From the NCBI GenBank assembly GCA_029246385.1, contig JAQWNG010000025.1:124001-188000 (forward strand): a stretch of DNA of 64,000 nucleotides, given 5' to 3'. Positions within the stretch are counted from its first letter, which is position 1; every line of letters starts with the position of its first letter. Positions 16,349 to 25,047 of the stretch are shown here, piece by piece. The notes under the pieces were generated by a model. It did no database searches. It was not told the DNA's origin and was given only the letters and a program-made list of their open reading frames with translations. Origin of the DNA: Halioglobus sp. (GTDB lineage: Bacteria; Pseudomonadota; Gammaproteobacteria; Pseudomonadales; Halieaceae). The translations under genes and the position numbers were made by a program.

Positions 16349-18021
16349 GGACTGTTACTTGCAGGAGCGTCCATCGTTGTCTTCCTGTTCCGTATCTGCA
16401 TGTCGAACTTAATTGCCAAAAAATTGGAAGGATCCTGTTGCACGCCGCGCAACCACATATCACTCGTAGCCGTATCTTGCAGTATGTCCGCGGCCGTCAG
16501 TTGTATCACTTCCGTCTCCTGCCAGCTGATTTCATCAGCGCCTTGCGCGGGAATCGCCTCGTCCGCACTGAGTTGCTTTTCCTGTGCGCCAGCGCCTGAT
16601 TCCTGCTCCTGGCTTGCACTGAGTCGCTCGATTTCGGCAATAATAGCGTGCACTTGGGCTCGGTTCTCGGCTGCACCAGCATAGTCTGGATTGCGTGCCA
16701 GCAGACGATCATATCGGTGGACTGCGCGCACGTAGTCACGTCCTTGGGCGCGTGCGTTGGCTTCATTGAATAGCGCATCATCACTGTCTTGACGTGAAAA
16801 ATATTCCGCTGCCAACATAAAGTCTTCAGCGTAATAATAGGCTATACCTTTCCACATAAAGTCATTAAAACGGGCAGCAGCTTGCGGATAACGACCCAAC
16901 TGCAGAAGTAGCCGGCCTTGTTGATCGCCCGTCAGCCACAGTTTCATGAAACCTCTCATTGCAGTAGATAGCTCAGTGGCAGATTGTTCACGCGCAATGG
17001 GCTTTGTTGCTTGCTGTGCGAGTGCAGGCACGGGCGCACTGCTTAATACAACAGGTAATATCAGCCATGCCCAAGTTAACGTCCAGCCTCGCCTGAACCA
17101 CATCAGGAATAGGCCCATTGCCGGGAATACCAGTGGGTAGCCGCTATCAAACCAAGGTAGAGCGCTGTCCCCGGTGACCGTATAGTAGCTCTCGATGCGG
17201 CGATTCAGCTGACGGACATCTGTATCATCAATGGTCAAAGGCAGATAGGCTCCATTTGCGTCACTCGCCAGTGTTTTGAGTGACTCGCGTTCCAGCGGTG
17301 CTATGCCCGGCTTTTCGTCCTCACTTCCCACCCCGACCACGAGTAGTTGATGTGGGTGACTGGAGAAATACGATTCAAAAGCCTGCGCACTGTCTTCCCC
17401 AAGACCATCGCTAAACATTACAACGGTGGCAGGGACTTTGTTGTGTCGAAGTATTTCGTCCACAAGAGGCAGGCTATATTCAGGAAATTTACCGGTTTGC
17501 GGCATGATAGCGGGCGTGATTGCTGCAAGATATTGATTGAGAATCTCCTGATCGGCGGTGAGAGAAAGCACCGTGTGCGCAGTCCCCGAGTAGACGATAA
17601 GAGCGGTTTTCTTGCCGGTGCGAAGCGCCATAAGATCAGATATTTTCTGCTTAGCACGCTGCAAGCGACTGGGTTGTATGTCGGTTTGCTGCATAGTCGT
17701 GGACACATCTAACATTAAAATCAGTGGTGCTTTATCCTGGTTTAGGGGTGACAATTGTTGGCGCCATGAGGGGCCCATTAGTATCAGTAATACCAGCACC
17801 ATGAAAAGCAGTGAAAAGTTTTTCGGATTAAAGTAGCGTGTATTAAAACGCCGTAGTCGAAGGTGCTGCAGCAAGTGTGGAGCAATGATGCCTGTGAACA
17901 TGTCCCGCCTGTCGCGCTGCTGATTTCGTATTACCACCATTACCAGCCACGGTAGGAGAAGCAGTGCCCAGGACGGCCGCAGAAAATGGAAGTGCTCCAG
18001 CATATTGAGCTCAGGTGGCAT
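16345..18021 (-). CDS. BatB/BatC-like VWA-TPR membrane protein
   Basis: Inner-membrane protein with a von Willebrand A domain and a C-terminal TPR region, so it combines the roles usually split between BatB and BatC. The ATG at 18021 (MPPELNMLEHF) is chosen because it overlaps the end of batA by 11 bp and has GAGGGG upstream. Two membrane helices lie near residues 15-32 and 68-84. The MIDAS motif is D105-V-S107-T-T109, with threonine in place of the third serine. Two more helices lie near 292-330, followed by TPR-like helices near 385-460 (YYYAEDFMLAAEYF, YVRAVHRYDRLLARNPDYAGAAENRAQ) and an acidic Q/E/S-rich stretch. Probable partner of BatA in a VWA complex acted on by MoxR. Confidence 0.85.
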   Translation of the reverse strand: MPPELNMLEHFHFLRPSWALLLLPWLVMVVIRNQQRDRRDMFTGIIAPHLLQHLRLRRFNTRYFNPKNFSLLFMVLVLLILMGPSWRQQLSPLNQDKAPLILMLDVSTTMQQTDIQPSRLQRAKQKISDLMALRTGKKTALIVYSGTAHTVLSLTADQEILNQYLAAITPAIMPQTGKFPEYSLPLVDEILRHNKVPATVVMFSDGLGEDSAQAFESYFSSHPHQLLVVGVGSEDEKPGIAPLERESLKTLASDANGAYLPLTIDDTDVRQLNRRIESYYTVTGDSALPWFDSGYPLVFPAMGLFLMWFRRGWTLTWAWLILPVVLSSAPVPALAQQATKPIAREQSATELSTAMRGFMKLWLTGDQQGRLLLQLGRYPQAAARFNDFMWKGIAYYYAEDFMLAAEYFSRQDSDDALFNEANARAQGRDYVRAVHRYDRLLARNPDYAGAAENRAQVHAIIAEIERLSASQEQESGAGAQEKQLSADEAIPAQGADEISWQETEVIQLTAADILQDTATSDMWLRGVQQDPSNFLAIKFDMQIRNRKTTMDAPASNSP

Positions 18022-19012
18022 GGGAGCCCCTCGTCTTGCGCAGAACACGCCATGCTTGCCAGGTTCTGTAGCCATCATAAAGCGTATACAAAATTAGGAT
18101 TGCGCCAAGCGGCACCCAATGCAGACTTTGCCGTGGCCGGAAACTGATTGTTTCATACAAGTCTGGCTCGAGTTCAGCAATAGTTTGGTATGCACGCTTT
18201 AACGCACTTTGGTCTAGCGCTTCGAAGGTCTGCCCCCCAGTGAGGTCGGCGATACGGGTAATGGTGTCAATATCGAGTGCGTCTTCTCCAACTGAGGCGG
18301 AATCCCCGACGGCTATGGTGTAGATTCGAATGCCGTAGGCTGCTGCAACTTTCGCTGCATCCACAGGCGGTACAATGCTTCCAGTGTCGTTGCCATCAGT
18401 GAGGATGATTAGAACACGATTGTCTGATGCGCTCTCTTTAAAGCGTTTTATCGCCAGCCCTATTGCATCGCCTAATACTGTACTTTGGCCTGCCATGCCA
18501 ATTTCGGTCTCCGCTAACAGTTTTGACCACACCACATGATCATTGGTGAAGGGCGCTTGGAGATAGGAGGCGCTGCCAAATACGATGAGTCCCAGACGAT
18601 CTCCGGCGCGCTGGCTAGCCAGTTCCGCAAGAACCTCCTTCACAGCCTGCAGTCTGTCTACTTGCTTGCCATTGGGCAGAACAAAATCTTCGGTGTCCAT
18701 GGATCCTGATAAATCCACAGCGATCATAAGATCCCGGCCGGACGTTTGTTGCTCAATAGGGGTGCCCACCCATTCAGGTTTGGCTGCAGCCAGAACCAGA
18801 CATACCCACATTAAACCGACGAGAACAGACTGAAAGCGGTCACGGCGCAGAATTATCGCACCACTGTGTAGGCGCTGTTGACTTAGTTCAACGAGTTTTT
18901 CGAAGAATGGTACCCGAACAGAATCGCGACTTTCCTTATAGGCTGGAAGCAATGGCATGAGTAAAGGCAGCGCTATCAGTGATAACGTCCAAGGGCATGT
19001 TAGCTCAAACAT
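18011..19012 (-). CDS. batA: BatA-like VWA domain membrane protein
   Basis: Inner-membrane VWA protein of the Bat complex, thought to be remodelled or loaded by the MoxR ATPase. Helices lie at about residues 9-24 and 62-77. The VWA domain starts near 93, with an intact MIDAS D100-L-S102-G-S104 and the later ILTDGNDTGS motif near 203-212 supplying further metal ligands. A final helix lies near 301-315. The length of 333 aa is normal. The gene overlaps the DUF4381 gene upstream by 8 bp and the BatB-like gene downstream by 11 bp. In Bacteroides, bat genes affect aerotolerance; the role in Gammaproteobacteria is less clear. Confidence 0.88.
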   Translation of the reverse strand: MFELTCPWTLSLIALPLLMPLLPAYKESRDSVRVPFFEKLVELSQQRLHSGAIILRRDRFQSVLVGLMWVCLVLAAAKPEWVGTPIEQQTSGRDLMIAVDLSGSMDTEDFVLPNGKQVDRLQAVKEVLAELASQRAGDRLGLIVFGSASYLQAPFTNDHVVWSKLLAETEIGMAGQSTVLGDAIGLAIKRFKESASDNRVLIILTDGNDTGSIVPPVDAAKVAAAYGIRIYTIAVGDSASVGEDALDIDTITRIADLTGGQTFEALDQSALKRAYQTIAELEPDLYETISFRPRQSLHWVPLGAILILYTLYDGYRTWQAWRVLRKTRGSHAT

Positions 19013-19511
19013 TCAGTGATTTCTCATGAGTGCGTACCCACTCGAGACAGGCTTTGAGCAACTGTTGCCGAACGTTGGCGTCTGGTGTTGTGTGGCTATA
19101 GGTCCCCACTGCGAGTAAACGGCATTGTTCCTTTGAGAAAGGGGGGCGCGTGCAGTAGCCATTAAGAAAGTGGACCCATCTTTCGCCCGACAGGTTGGCG
19201 ACCTGCTGGCGTGGGAAAGCGGCTAGCGCAGTTAACTTCAGTATCTTATTCAGCTCTATGAGCCAGGCTTCTTCGTTGGCATTCATCGCAACCGTCTTCA
19301 GTCGGGCGGCCGCTTCGCGGCGGTAACGGTTATGGTGCCAGTGACGCAGGCGCTTCCAGCCATAGCGAAGTGATAATCCCAGCAGCGCTGCTCCAACCCA
19401 TGCCCACCCCGTAGTCTGTGGTAACCAGCTAATGGCATCGGGCGACGCCACTTCTGAAAATTCGTGCAGCACGTAATTGCCAAAGGTTTCTGGCAATGGT
19501 GGCAACCTCAC
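19005..19511 (-). CDS. DUF4381 domain protein of the Bat operon
   Basis: Short membrane-anchored protein found between DUF58 and BatA in MoxR operons. It carries a brief extracytoplasmic N-terminus (residues 1-30), one transmembrane helix near 33-50 (WAWVGAALLGLSLRYGW), and a basic cytosolic region (LRHWHHNRYRREAAARL). A helical domain follows with the family's LIELNKILKLTALAAFPRQQVANLSGERWVHFL motif (about 85-117). The 168-aa length fits. It overlaps the DUF58 gene by 4 bp and batA by 8 bp. Biochemical function is unknown. Confidence 0.8.
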   Translation of the reverse strand: MRLPPLPETFGNYVLHEFSEVASPDAISWLPQTTGWAWVGAALLGLSLRYGWKRLRHWHHNRYRREAAARLKTVAMNANEEAWLIELNKILKLTALAAFPRQQVANLSGERWVHFLNGYCTRPPFSKEQCRLLAVGTYSHTTPDANVRQQLLKACLEWVRTHEKSLNV

Positions 19512-20443
19512 TGCAACGCCCTTCGGCTACCGAGCGTTTCTCGCAACTGATCGGCCGCTGGTGTGACGGTATCGACAGGCAGTACCGGAATACCATGACG
19601 CTTCAGTTCACCCTGCACCTGGGCGAGTGAGCTTTTGAAGCTAGCTTCAAATTCTTTTGCTAATGCTTGCCTGGTAGAGTCAATTCTGAACTGAAACTCT
19701 CCGTCGCTCACTATTAGATTGTCGGCCTTAGAAATATCGCGCTCCAATGGGTCATAGATCAATGAGCAAACGATATCATTGTGGCGGTTCATGCGGCGCA
19801 GAGCCGCACGCGTGGCATCGTTCCAACCGTAAAAGTCTGATATTAATACAACGAGATAATCGTGGCCAATAGTGCGTTCCAGTTGATCCAATGCCTGTGC
19901 TAAGGCATTGGGATTGTTTTTTTGGGAAGCGTTAATGTGTAGCTCATCGTTCATTGCAGCTAGTTTGCCCAACCAGCCTATGACTCGCCGTTCATCGCGC
20001 GTTGGTTTTGCCTCAATAATAGCAGTGTCATTGAACAAGATTGCTCCAATACGGTCTCCCACTGCTAGCACGCGCCACGCTGTAATTGCTGCAATTTCTG
20101 CAGCAACCACAGATTTCATTTTTTTAATGCTGCCGAAAAACATCGGCAGCCGCTGGTCGACGACGACAATAACTGGCCGATCACGCTCTTCCTTATAAAC
20201 GCGCACATGAGGCTTGCCGGTGCGGTTAGTGGCACGCCAATCCATATTACGGATGTCGTCCCCCGGTTTGTAATGGCGTAGCTCATCAAAATCTAGGCCG
20301 CGTCCACGCAATTGAGATCGTTTGCGGCCACTTAATAATGAGCGTGCGGATTGTCTGGGCAGATAGTTAAATCCTTGTGCACTGAACCGCAGCCGCACAA
20401 GGGATTTTAGGTCAGTATATACACCGTCCTGCGTGTTGCTCAT
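19508..20443 (-). CDS. DUF58 domain protein
   Basis: DUF58/VWA-like protein encoded directly after moxR in most Bat operons. The conserved DUF58 signature lies near residues 49-77: GRGLDFDELRHYKPGDDIRNMDW followed by ATNRTGKPHVRVYKEER. A VWA-like fold follows (VIVVVDQRLPMFFGS near 91-105, then YLVVLISDFYGWND near 195-208), without a full MIDAS. No membrane helix is visible, so this is the soluble form of the family. It starts 6 bp after moxR ends and overlaps DUF4381 by 4 bp. It is presumed to act with MoxR on the membrane VWA proteins. Confidence 0.88.
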   Translation of the reverse strand: MSNTQDGVYTDLKSLVRLRFSAQGFNYLPRQSARSLLSGRKRSQLRGRGLDFDELRHYKPGDDIRNMDWRATNRTGKPHVRVYKEERDRPVIVVVDQRLPMFFGSIKKMKSVVAAEIAAITAWRVLAVGDRIGAILFNDTAIIEAKPTRDERRVIGWLGKLAAMNDELHINASQKNNPNALAQALDQLERTIGHDYLVVLISDFYGWNDATRAALRRMNRHNDIVCSLIYDPLERDISKADNLIVSDGEFQFRIDSTRQALAKEFEASFKSSLAQVQGELKRHGIPVLPVDTVTPAADQLRETLGSRRALQ

Positions 20444-20449
20444 GATCGT

Positions 20450-21418
20450 CTAGCCTACTGCAACCTGCAGAATGATCTCGTCAATGATGCTGTCGGGTGT
20501 TACGCCATCGGCCAAAGCATCGTAGGTCAGAATCAGCCTGTGGCGCAATATAGAATGCAGCACTGATCGAACATCGTCTGGATCGACGTAGTCTCTGTCA
20601 TCCAGCCAAGCGCTTGCGCGACAGGCTCGATGTAATGAGATACTAGCTCGCGGGCTAGCGCCGGTCTCAATCCATAGCGGCAGTTTGCTGCCAAATTGCT
20701 CGGGGATTCGAGTGGCCATTACCAAATCGACAATATACTGCTCCACTGCAGCGGACACTTTCATTTTTTGAATGGTCTCCCGTGCGTCGAAAATATGTGA
20801 CTGCGCAATGACGTCAGGTGGTGCAGTTCGTTGGGTCTCTTCCGTTTGCAGCATCCGCACGATGGTCAGCTCTGCCTCGGCATTGGGATAGTCTACGGAT
20901 ATCTTCATCATGAAGCGGTCCATCTGAGCTTCTGGTAATGGGTAGGTACCCTCTTGCTCGATCGGGTTTTGTGTCGCTAACACCATAAACAAAGCCGGCA
21001 AAGGATAGGTCTTTCCCGTGACAGTGATCTGGCGTTCTTCCATGGCCTCAAGCAGAGCCGATTGCACTTTGGCGGGTGCGCGGTTGATCTCGTCCGCCAA
21101 CACGAGTTCGTTAAAGATCGGCCCTGGCTGAAACTGTAGCTCCGACTTGCCATGATTGTCCTGATAAAGTTCGTTGCCGGTCACATCCGAAGGCAGTAGG
21201 TCAGGCGTAAACTGGATTCGGCCAAAACTGGCTTCTAATAATTGTGAAAGCGTTTTGATGGACCGCGTTTTAGCCGTCCCCGGTAAGCCCTCCAGCAGCA
21301 CATTGCCATTGCACAGTAATGCAATTAAGAGTGTGCGAACCACCTCATCTTGGCCGATGACCGATTGTGCCATTTGTTGCATTATGGAGTTGACTGCATT
21401 CAGGTGATTGTTGGGCAA
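20450..21418 (-). CDS. MoxR-family AAA+ ATPase
   Basis: AAA+ chaperone-like ATPase that heads the Bat operon. The start is placed at TTG 21418, because AGGAG lies seven bases upstream and this gives the normal MoxR length of 322 aa. The longer frame to 21598 would overlap the HNH gene. Walker A is GLPGTAKT at residues 44-51. LADEINRAPAKVQSALLEAMEE (Walker B and following helix) lies near 105-126, and LATQNPIEQEGTYPLPEAQMDRF, the MoxR signature with sensor 1, near 147-169. It probably remodels or inserts metal into the VWA proteins encoded downstream, although this is inferred from the family. Confidence 0.92.
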   Translation of the reverse strand: MPNNHLNAVNSIMQQMAQSVIGQDEVVRTLLIALLCNGNVLLEGLPGTAKTRSIKTLSQLLEASFGRIQFTPDLLPSDVTGNELYQDNHGKSELQFQPGPIFNELVLADEINRAPAKVQSALLEAMEERQITVTGKTYPLPALFMVLATQNPIEQEGTYPLPEAQMDRFMMKISVDYPNAEAELTIVRMLQTEETQRTAPPDVIAQSHIFDARETIQKMKVSAAVEQYIVDLVMATRIPEQFGSKLPLWIETGASPRASISLHRACRASAWLDDRDYVDPDDVRSVLHSILRHRLILTYDALADGVTPDSIIDEIILQVAVG

Positions 21419-21501
21419 GTTGGTACTCCTTTTGTGATTGGCCGAATAAGTCGTTGGGCTGAACTGCTGAGCGCTAGTGTAACGATACTGCCTGAAAATA
21501 C

Positions 21502-22053
21502 TTAGGCCGCCCAGGCGCGTCGTGCTCGAAAGCGCTGCGACAGGTAATCTATCTGGTCTGGCAAGATGCGGTCTTTTGCGAGGAAATGCCACTCCCAAGG
21601 ATTGGGTCTGAACGGCACCGCTAGCAATGGCATTCGTGCTTCCTCCGGTGTTCGATTATCCTTTTGCCAGTTGCAACGCTTGCAAGCAGCAACCACATTC
21701 TCCCAGCGATCAGTTCCACCGCGAGAAGTAGGCAGTACGTGATCGCGCGTTAACTGGGTGCGCGCCGCCTGCTGCCCGCAATAAAGGCATCGGTGGTCAT
21801 CGCGACGAAAGAGTGTGCGGTTGCATAATGGCGGACTAAAACCCTGAACGATCTTACCCTGAATGGCTACGATGGGTTGTAACTCAATGCGCGATCGCAA
21901 CCCGCTGAGGCGCTGAATGCCTCCGAAAATTGGCGGCAATATACTCCCAATGCCGTAAATGACATCACCTTTGGCATAGGCCGTAATGGCTTCGTGTAGC
22001 GTCATCCAGCCCCGAGGTTGACCAGCGAGGTCTAGTCGAAGAATCGTTTGCAT
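21502..22053 (-). CDS. HNH endonuclease
   Basis: Small HNH-fold nuclease of a type widespread in proteobacterial chromosomes. The zinc-binding CLYCG and CKRCNWQK pairs flank the HNH core: RDHVLPTSRGGTDRWENVVAAC (about residues 116-137) supplies the D-H, N and following residues. About 80 N-terminal residues precede the core without a known domain. At 183 aa it is complete. It is 83 bp upstream of moxR on the same strand, but the separate ribosome site of moxR suggests a loose association. It has no cognate methylase or toxin partner nearby, so a house nuclease role is likelier than restriction. True target unknown. Confidence 0.88.
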   Translation of the reverse strand: MQTILRLDLAGQPRGWMTLHEAITAYAKGDVIYGIGSILPPIFGGIQRLSGLRSRIELQPIVAIQGKIVQGFSPPLCNRTLFRRDDHRCLYCGQQAARTQLTRDHVLPTSRGGTDRWENVVAACKRCNWQKDNRTPEEARMPLLAVPFRPNPWEWHFLAKDRILPDQIDYLSQRFRARRAWAA

Positions 22054-22219
22054 TATGTTGTACTCACAAGCTTGCGCTTAAGTTAAGGCAAAACGCGATT
22101 GACTACAATATCCACTCTGCGTTTAAGTCGAGCCAGAGAAATAAAGAGGTTGCCGTGTAAGCGTATAGAGGCTGCGTCGCACTTGACTTCAGTCTGCAGT
22201 AGGCTGCTTGAGAAAGGTA

Positions 22220-22864
22220 TTACCGTCTTGGCTTTATGGTGCTTGTTGATGCTGTGGCTGTCCAGCTTGCCGATACCAGCGGTGTGCCTTCGAATAGCAC
22301 CTTACCCTCGAAATATTCTCCGGCCGCAATTGCGCCTACCCCTGCGGGCGTCCCTGTCATAATGATGTCGCCGTCTTCGAAGGTAATAAAAGTCTCCAGC
22401 TCTCTTATTATTTGTACAGGCGTATAAATCATTAGGCTTATATCGCCTGCCTGTCGCGGTTTGCCGTCTACGTCTAGTCGCAAAGACAGGCCTTCTATAC
22501 CGTTTGGTAGAGTGACAAAGGCACTGAATAGCGCCGCGCCGTCAAACGCTTTGGCCCTTTCCCAAGGTAATCCTTTCGCCTTTAATGCAGACTGAAGCCC
22601 GCGCTTGGTCAGGTCTAAACCAAACCCTACCGAATGTAAATTGCCGGCCTTTACGGTAAATGCCAGTTCGCTTTCATAGTGCAGAGCTTGACCGTCAATA
22701 TCAGAGCGCAGCGTGTCGCTAATAGCTGAATTTGGCTTGTGAAAGACTACTATGCTGTCAGGAACTTCGTTACCCAACTCTTCGATATGCGCTTTATAAT
22801 TGCGGCCTACGCAAACAATCTTTGAGGGTTGCAGTGTTCGCCCATTGACGTCAATCGTATTCAT
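22220..22864 (-). CDS. Fumarylacetoacetate hydrolase family protein
   Basis: FAH-fold enzyme likely acting as an oxaloacetate tautomerase/decarboxylase or acylpyruvate hydrolase. It begins KIVCVGRNYKAHIEELGNEVP (residues 15-35), continues with VVFHKPNSAI near 39-48 and YESELAFTVKAGN near 63-75 (the E-x-E metal ligands), and ends with GDIIMTGTPAGVGAI near 164-178. At 214 aa it is the short, single-domain form (YcgM/FAHD1-like). It stands alone on the minus strand. The reaction cannot be narrowed from sequence, but the conserved metal-site motifs look intact. Confidence 0.9.
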   Translation of the reverse strand: MNTIDVNGRTLQPSKIVCVGRNYKAHIEELGNEVPDSIVVFHKPNSAISDTLRSDIDGQALHYESELAFTVKAGNLHSVGFGLDLTKRGLQSALKAKGLPWERAKAFDGAALFSAFVTLPNGIEGLSLRLDVDGKPRQAGDISLMIYTPVQIIRELETFITFEDGDIIMTGTPAGVGAIAAGEYFEGKVLFEGTPLVSASWTATASTSTIKPRR

Positions 22865-22912
22865 GGCAGCGTATCACTTTTTTGGGTTACAAAATTGTCG
22901 CAGATGCCTCAC

Positions 22913-23929
22913 TCAGCAAGTAGCGTCTTTCGTTACATTGCATTGCGCCTTCTCGGCCTCTGATAGGTTAAACTCATATACCTGCCCTTCGGGCAAGGGG
23001 ATTATTAGACCATTGTATTCCACTGCATTGTCATTCTCTGTGTCACAGGCGAATGCAAGCGTGTAATCGCCCGGCGGTAAATAGCCAAAAGAATAATCCC
23101 AGTTGCCCGTTAGGTTGTTATTCTCCAGTGATGCAACCGCAAACGGCGCGAGGGCGTCAGCCGGCGGCGGCGCGCTACTGGCAGCAGTAAATACATCGGC
23201 TAAGCGCTGTCTTTGCAGATCGACTTTGCCCGTGTATATGTAAAGTCTATTGCCTTTCTTGGGGTCAATTTTTTGATCGCAGGGCGATACGCTGTTAAAT
23301 AATGCGCTGTCCACTTGTCCTGACAGCGTGGCGCCTGTCCTGTTATTTTCAATTCTAATGCCGTTTGTTGCCAATCGATATTGGTTTGTAAGCGGCTGAT
23401 ATTGAAGCGCTTGCGCGAGGCCAAATTCAACGGTGAAGGCTTGAGAGCCGCTCGATAGGCGAAGGCCCGGCAATTTCAGTTCTCCGCCGGACACGGTGAT
23501 TATCTTAAGGCGATCATCAGCCTCCTGAACATAAGAATCGTTGATGTCATTGCCTAATATTTTTATCAACACTTCACTGTAGCTGCCCGATTCAATGTCG
23601 AGATCCTTGATGACGATAAGCTGATTGACACCTCGATAGTCCAGCAGATTAACCTGAAACGTGTCTGCCTCTACCAGTCCCTTCTCTTCGATGGTGAAGG
23701 TGTCAATGACGCGGTCTTCTGCGCCAAGGCGTCGAAAAATAATGGCATCAACTTTGATAACGACTTGCTTCAGGTCTTCGGGTACAGCGTCAGAAAATCC
23801 TAGTGTGAGACGCGTGACGGGGGCGCCATCATCGCCATTACAGCTGAAGCCACAGCCGCATCCGCTTAAGGGCAGTAGTAAGGCTGCTGTCAAAAAACTC
23901 ATCGCCACTACTTTTTGTATAATGCTCAT
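22913..23929 (-). CDS. DUF4382 domain lipoprotein
   Basis: Exported lipoprotein with lipobox LSGC (cysteine at residue 24) after a hydrophobic signal, and more cysteines just behind (CGCGFSC). The DUF4382 domain begins near residue 37 (VTRLTLGFSDAVPEDLKQVVI), a beta-rich domain of unknown function common in marine bacteria. The C-terminal part has a FNGxxPGDYTLAFAC-like module (near 288-302) that usually reports on carboxypeptidase-like beta folds. GAGGTGG precedes the ATG. No clear partner gene. It is probably an outer-membrane or periplasmic surface protein; function unknown. Confidence 0.82.
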   Translation of the reverse strand: MSIIQKVVAMSFLTAALLLPLSGCGCGFSCNGDDGAPVTRLTLGFSDAVPEDLKQVVIKVDAIIFRRLGAEDRVIDTFTIEEKGLVEADTFQVNLLDYRGVNQLIVIKDLDIESGSYSEVLIKILGNDINDSYVQEADDRLKIITVSGGELKLPGLRLSSGSQAFTVEFGLAQALQYQPLTNQYRLATNGIRIENNRTGATLSGQVDSALFNSVSPCDQKIDPKKGNRLYIYTGKVDLQRQRLADVFTAASSAPPPADALAPFAVASLENNNLTGNWDYSFGYLPPGDYTLAFACDTENDNAVEYNGLIIPLPEGQVYEFNLSEAEKAQCNVTKDATC

Positions 23930-24131
23930 AATATACGCCCACCTCTGCAGATTACGATATTTTTAAAAACCCACCGAGCGTATTATGAGCGGAACCATCG
24001 GTCAAGAGTAGTTTTCGCGCAAGCTTTTGCAGGTAGTTTACGCGATCTCGTTACCGGTTGAAACGTCGATACCCACGGGTCTCCTAGTCTGCAGTTCTTG
24101 CACTTAACAAAGGCTTTATTATCGCGAGCAA

Positions 24132-24989
24132 CTATAATCTCTCTCCCGCATGGTGATAGTCCTGGTAAAGTTCTGGCAGGAATTGGGCGAGATGGTGCAT
24201 TTCCATACCGCAATGCACTAGCATATCGCGACCGAGATGGGCGCCAGCGAAGTGTGCAGAGACGGCATTTGAGCCCAAAATCCTATTGATAGGATTACGT
24301 GGATTAAGCGCATTGAATTGCGGCTTGCCAAGCCAGAAACGGCTACGCATCTCTGAACCGCCGGGCGTGGCCCGAATCTGGTGGAGCAAGTGACCGATGG
24401 TGATCGGTGCTCGCTGCAAGCCGACCCGGCCATAGAACATGGCGGTGATGCCATTGTCAGCCCATCGACTTTTTCCTGCAAAGAGTATCGCAGGTTCGCT
24501 GAAGGCGATGGTGAGATCCTCGCGCCGATTTCCAACATACTCGGTAATATAGTGAGTCGTTAGATACTTTTCGCGATCGCTGAGTTGGGGGTTGTCGCCC
24601 TGCATTTGATGGGTCCCGTTTGCAATATGAGCGCGAGGGTGCCAAAGCTTGTAGCGCTGGTGTTCCATATAGTGCCAGCCCATCCACCACTCAAACATTG
24701 CCCCTGTTACCCGAGGCATATCCGTACGGACCGCGACGAAGATCTTTCCGTCGGGTAACGTTGTGAACCCATTTTCTAGCGCCAAGTGACCGGGCAGAAG
24801 GAGTTGCTTAGCTTCGCATAGGGTAAAGCCTAGAGCGCCAGCTTCTTCGCCATGCAGTAACGCCTCATTCACGTGCGATTGCAGAGGGCCCATCGTCGGC
24901 TTCCAGTATTTCGCATATGGCTTATCGTCAAGGTCGCCGGGCTGCATGCCCAGATAATGGCCGGAGTTCATTGAGAGCTGACTACGCAC
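24132..24989 (-). CDS. DAPG hydrolase (PhlG)-like C-C bond hydrolase
   Basis: Resembles PhlG, the zinc enzyme that cleaves an acetyl group from 2,4-diacetylphloroglucinol. The hallmark MEHQRYKLWHPRAHI lies at residues 108-122. Candidate zinc ligands are H117 or H121, E150, and the pair H259/E263 in HCGMEMH. Their spacing closely follows H129, E160, H270 and E274 recalled for Pseudomonas PhlG, and the total length (285 versus about 294 aa) matches. No phl biosynthesis genes are present, so it may act on other acyl-arenes or beta-diketones. The start is GTG 24989 or ATG 24971; neither has a clear ribosome site. It is the left-most gene of the catabolic region. Confidence 0.75.
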   Translation of the reverse strand: MRSQLSMNSGHYLGMQPGDLDDKPYAKYWKPTMGPLQSHVNEALLHGEEAGALGFTLCEAKQLLLPGHLALENGFTTLPDGKIFVAVRTDMPRVTGAMFEWWMGWHYMEHQRYKLWHPRAHIANGTHQMQGDNPQLSDREKYLTTHYITEYVGNRREDLTIAFSEPAILFAGKSRWADNGITAMFYGRVGLQRAPITIGHLLHQIRATPGGSEMRSRFWLGKPQFNALNPRNPINRILGSNAVSAHFAGAHLGRDMLVHCGMEMHHLAQFLPELYQDYHHAGERL

Positions 24990-25047
24990 TTATTGTAAGG
25001 CGAAACTGCAGATACACTGCGCTATGGGATATGTCGAAGCATCCCAT

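Noticed and set aside
23983-24213. Minus-strand frame with a CKNC motif below the PhlG-like gene
   Set aside because: It overlaps the end of the PhlG-like gene in another frame, has no ribosome site and lacks a fuller zinc-ribbon pattern.
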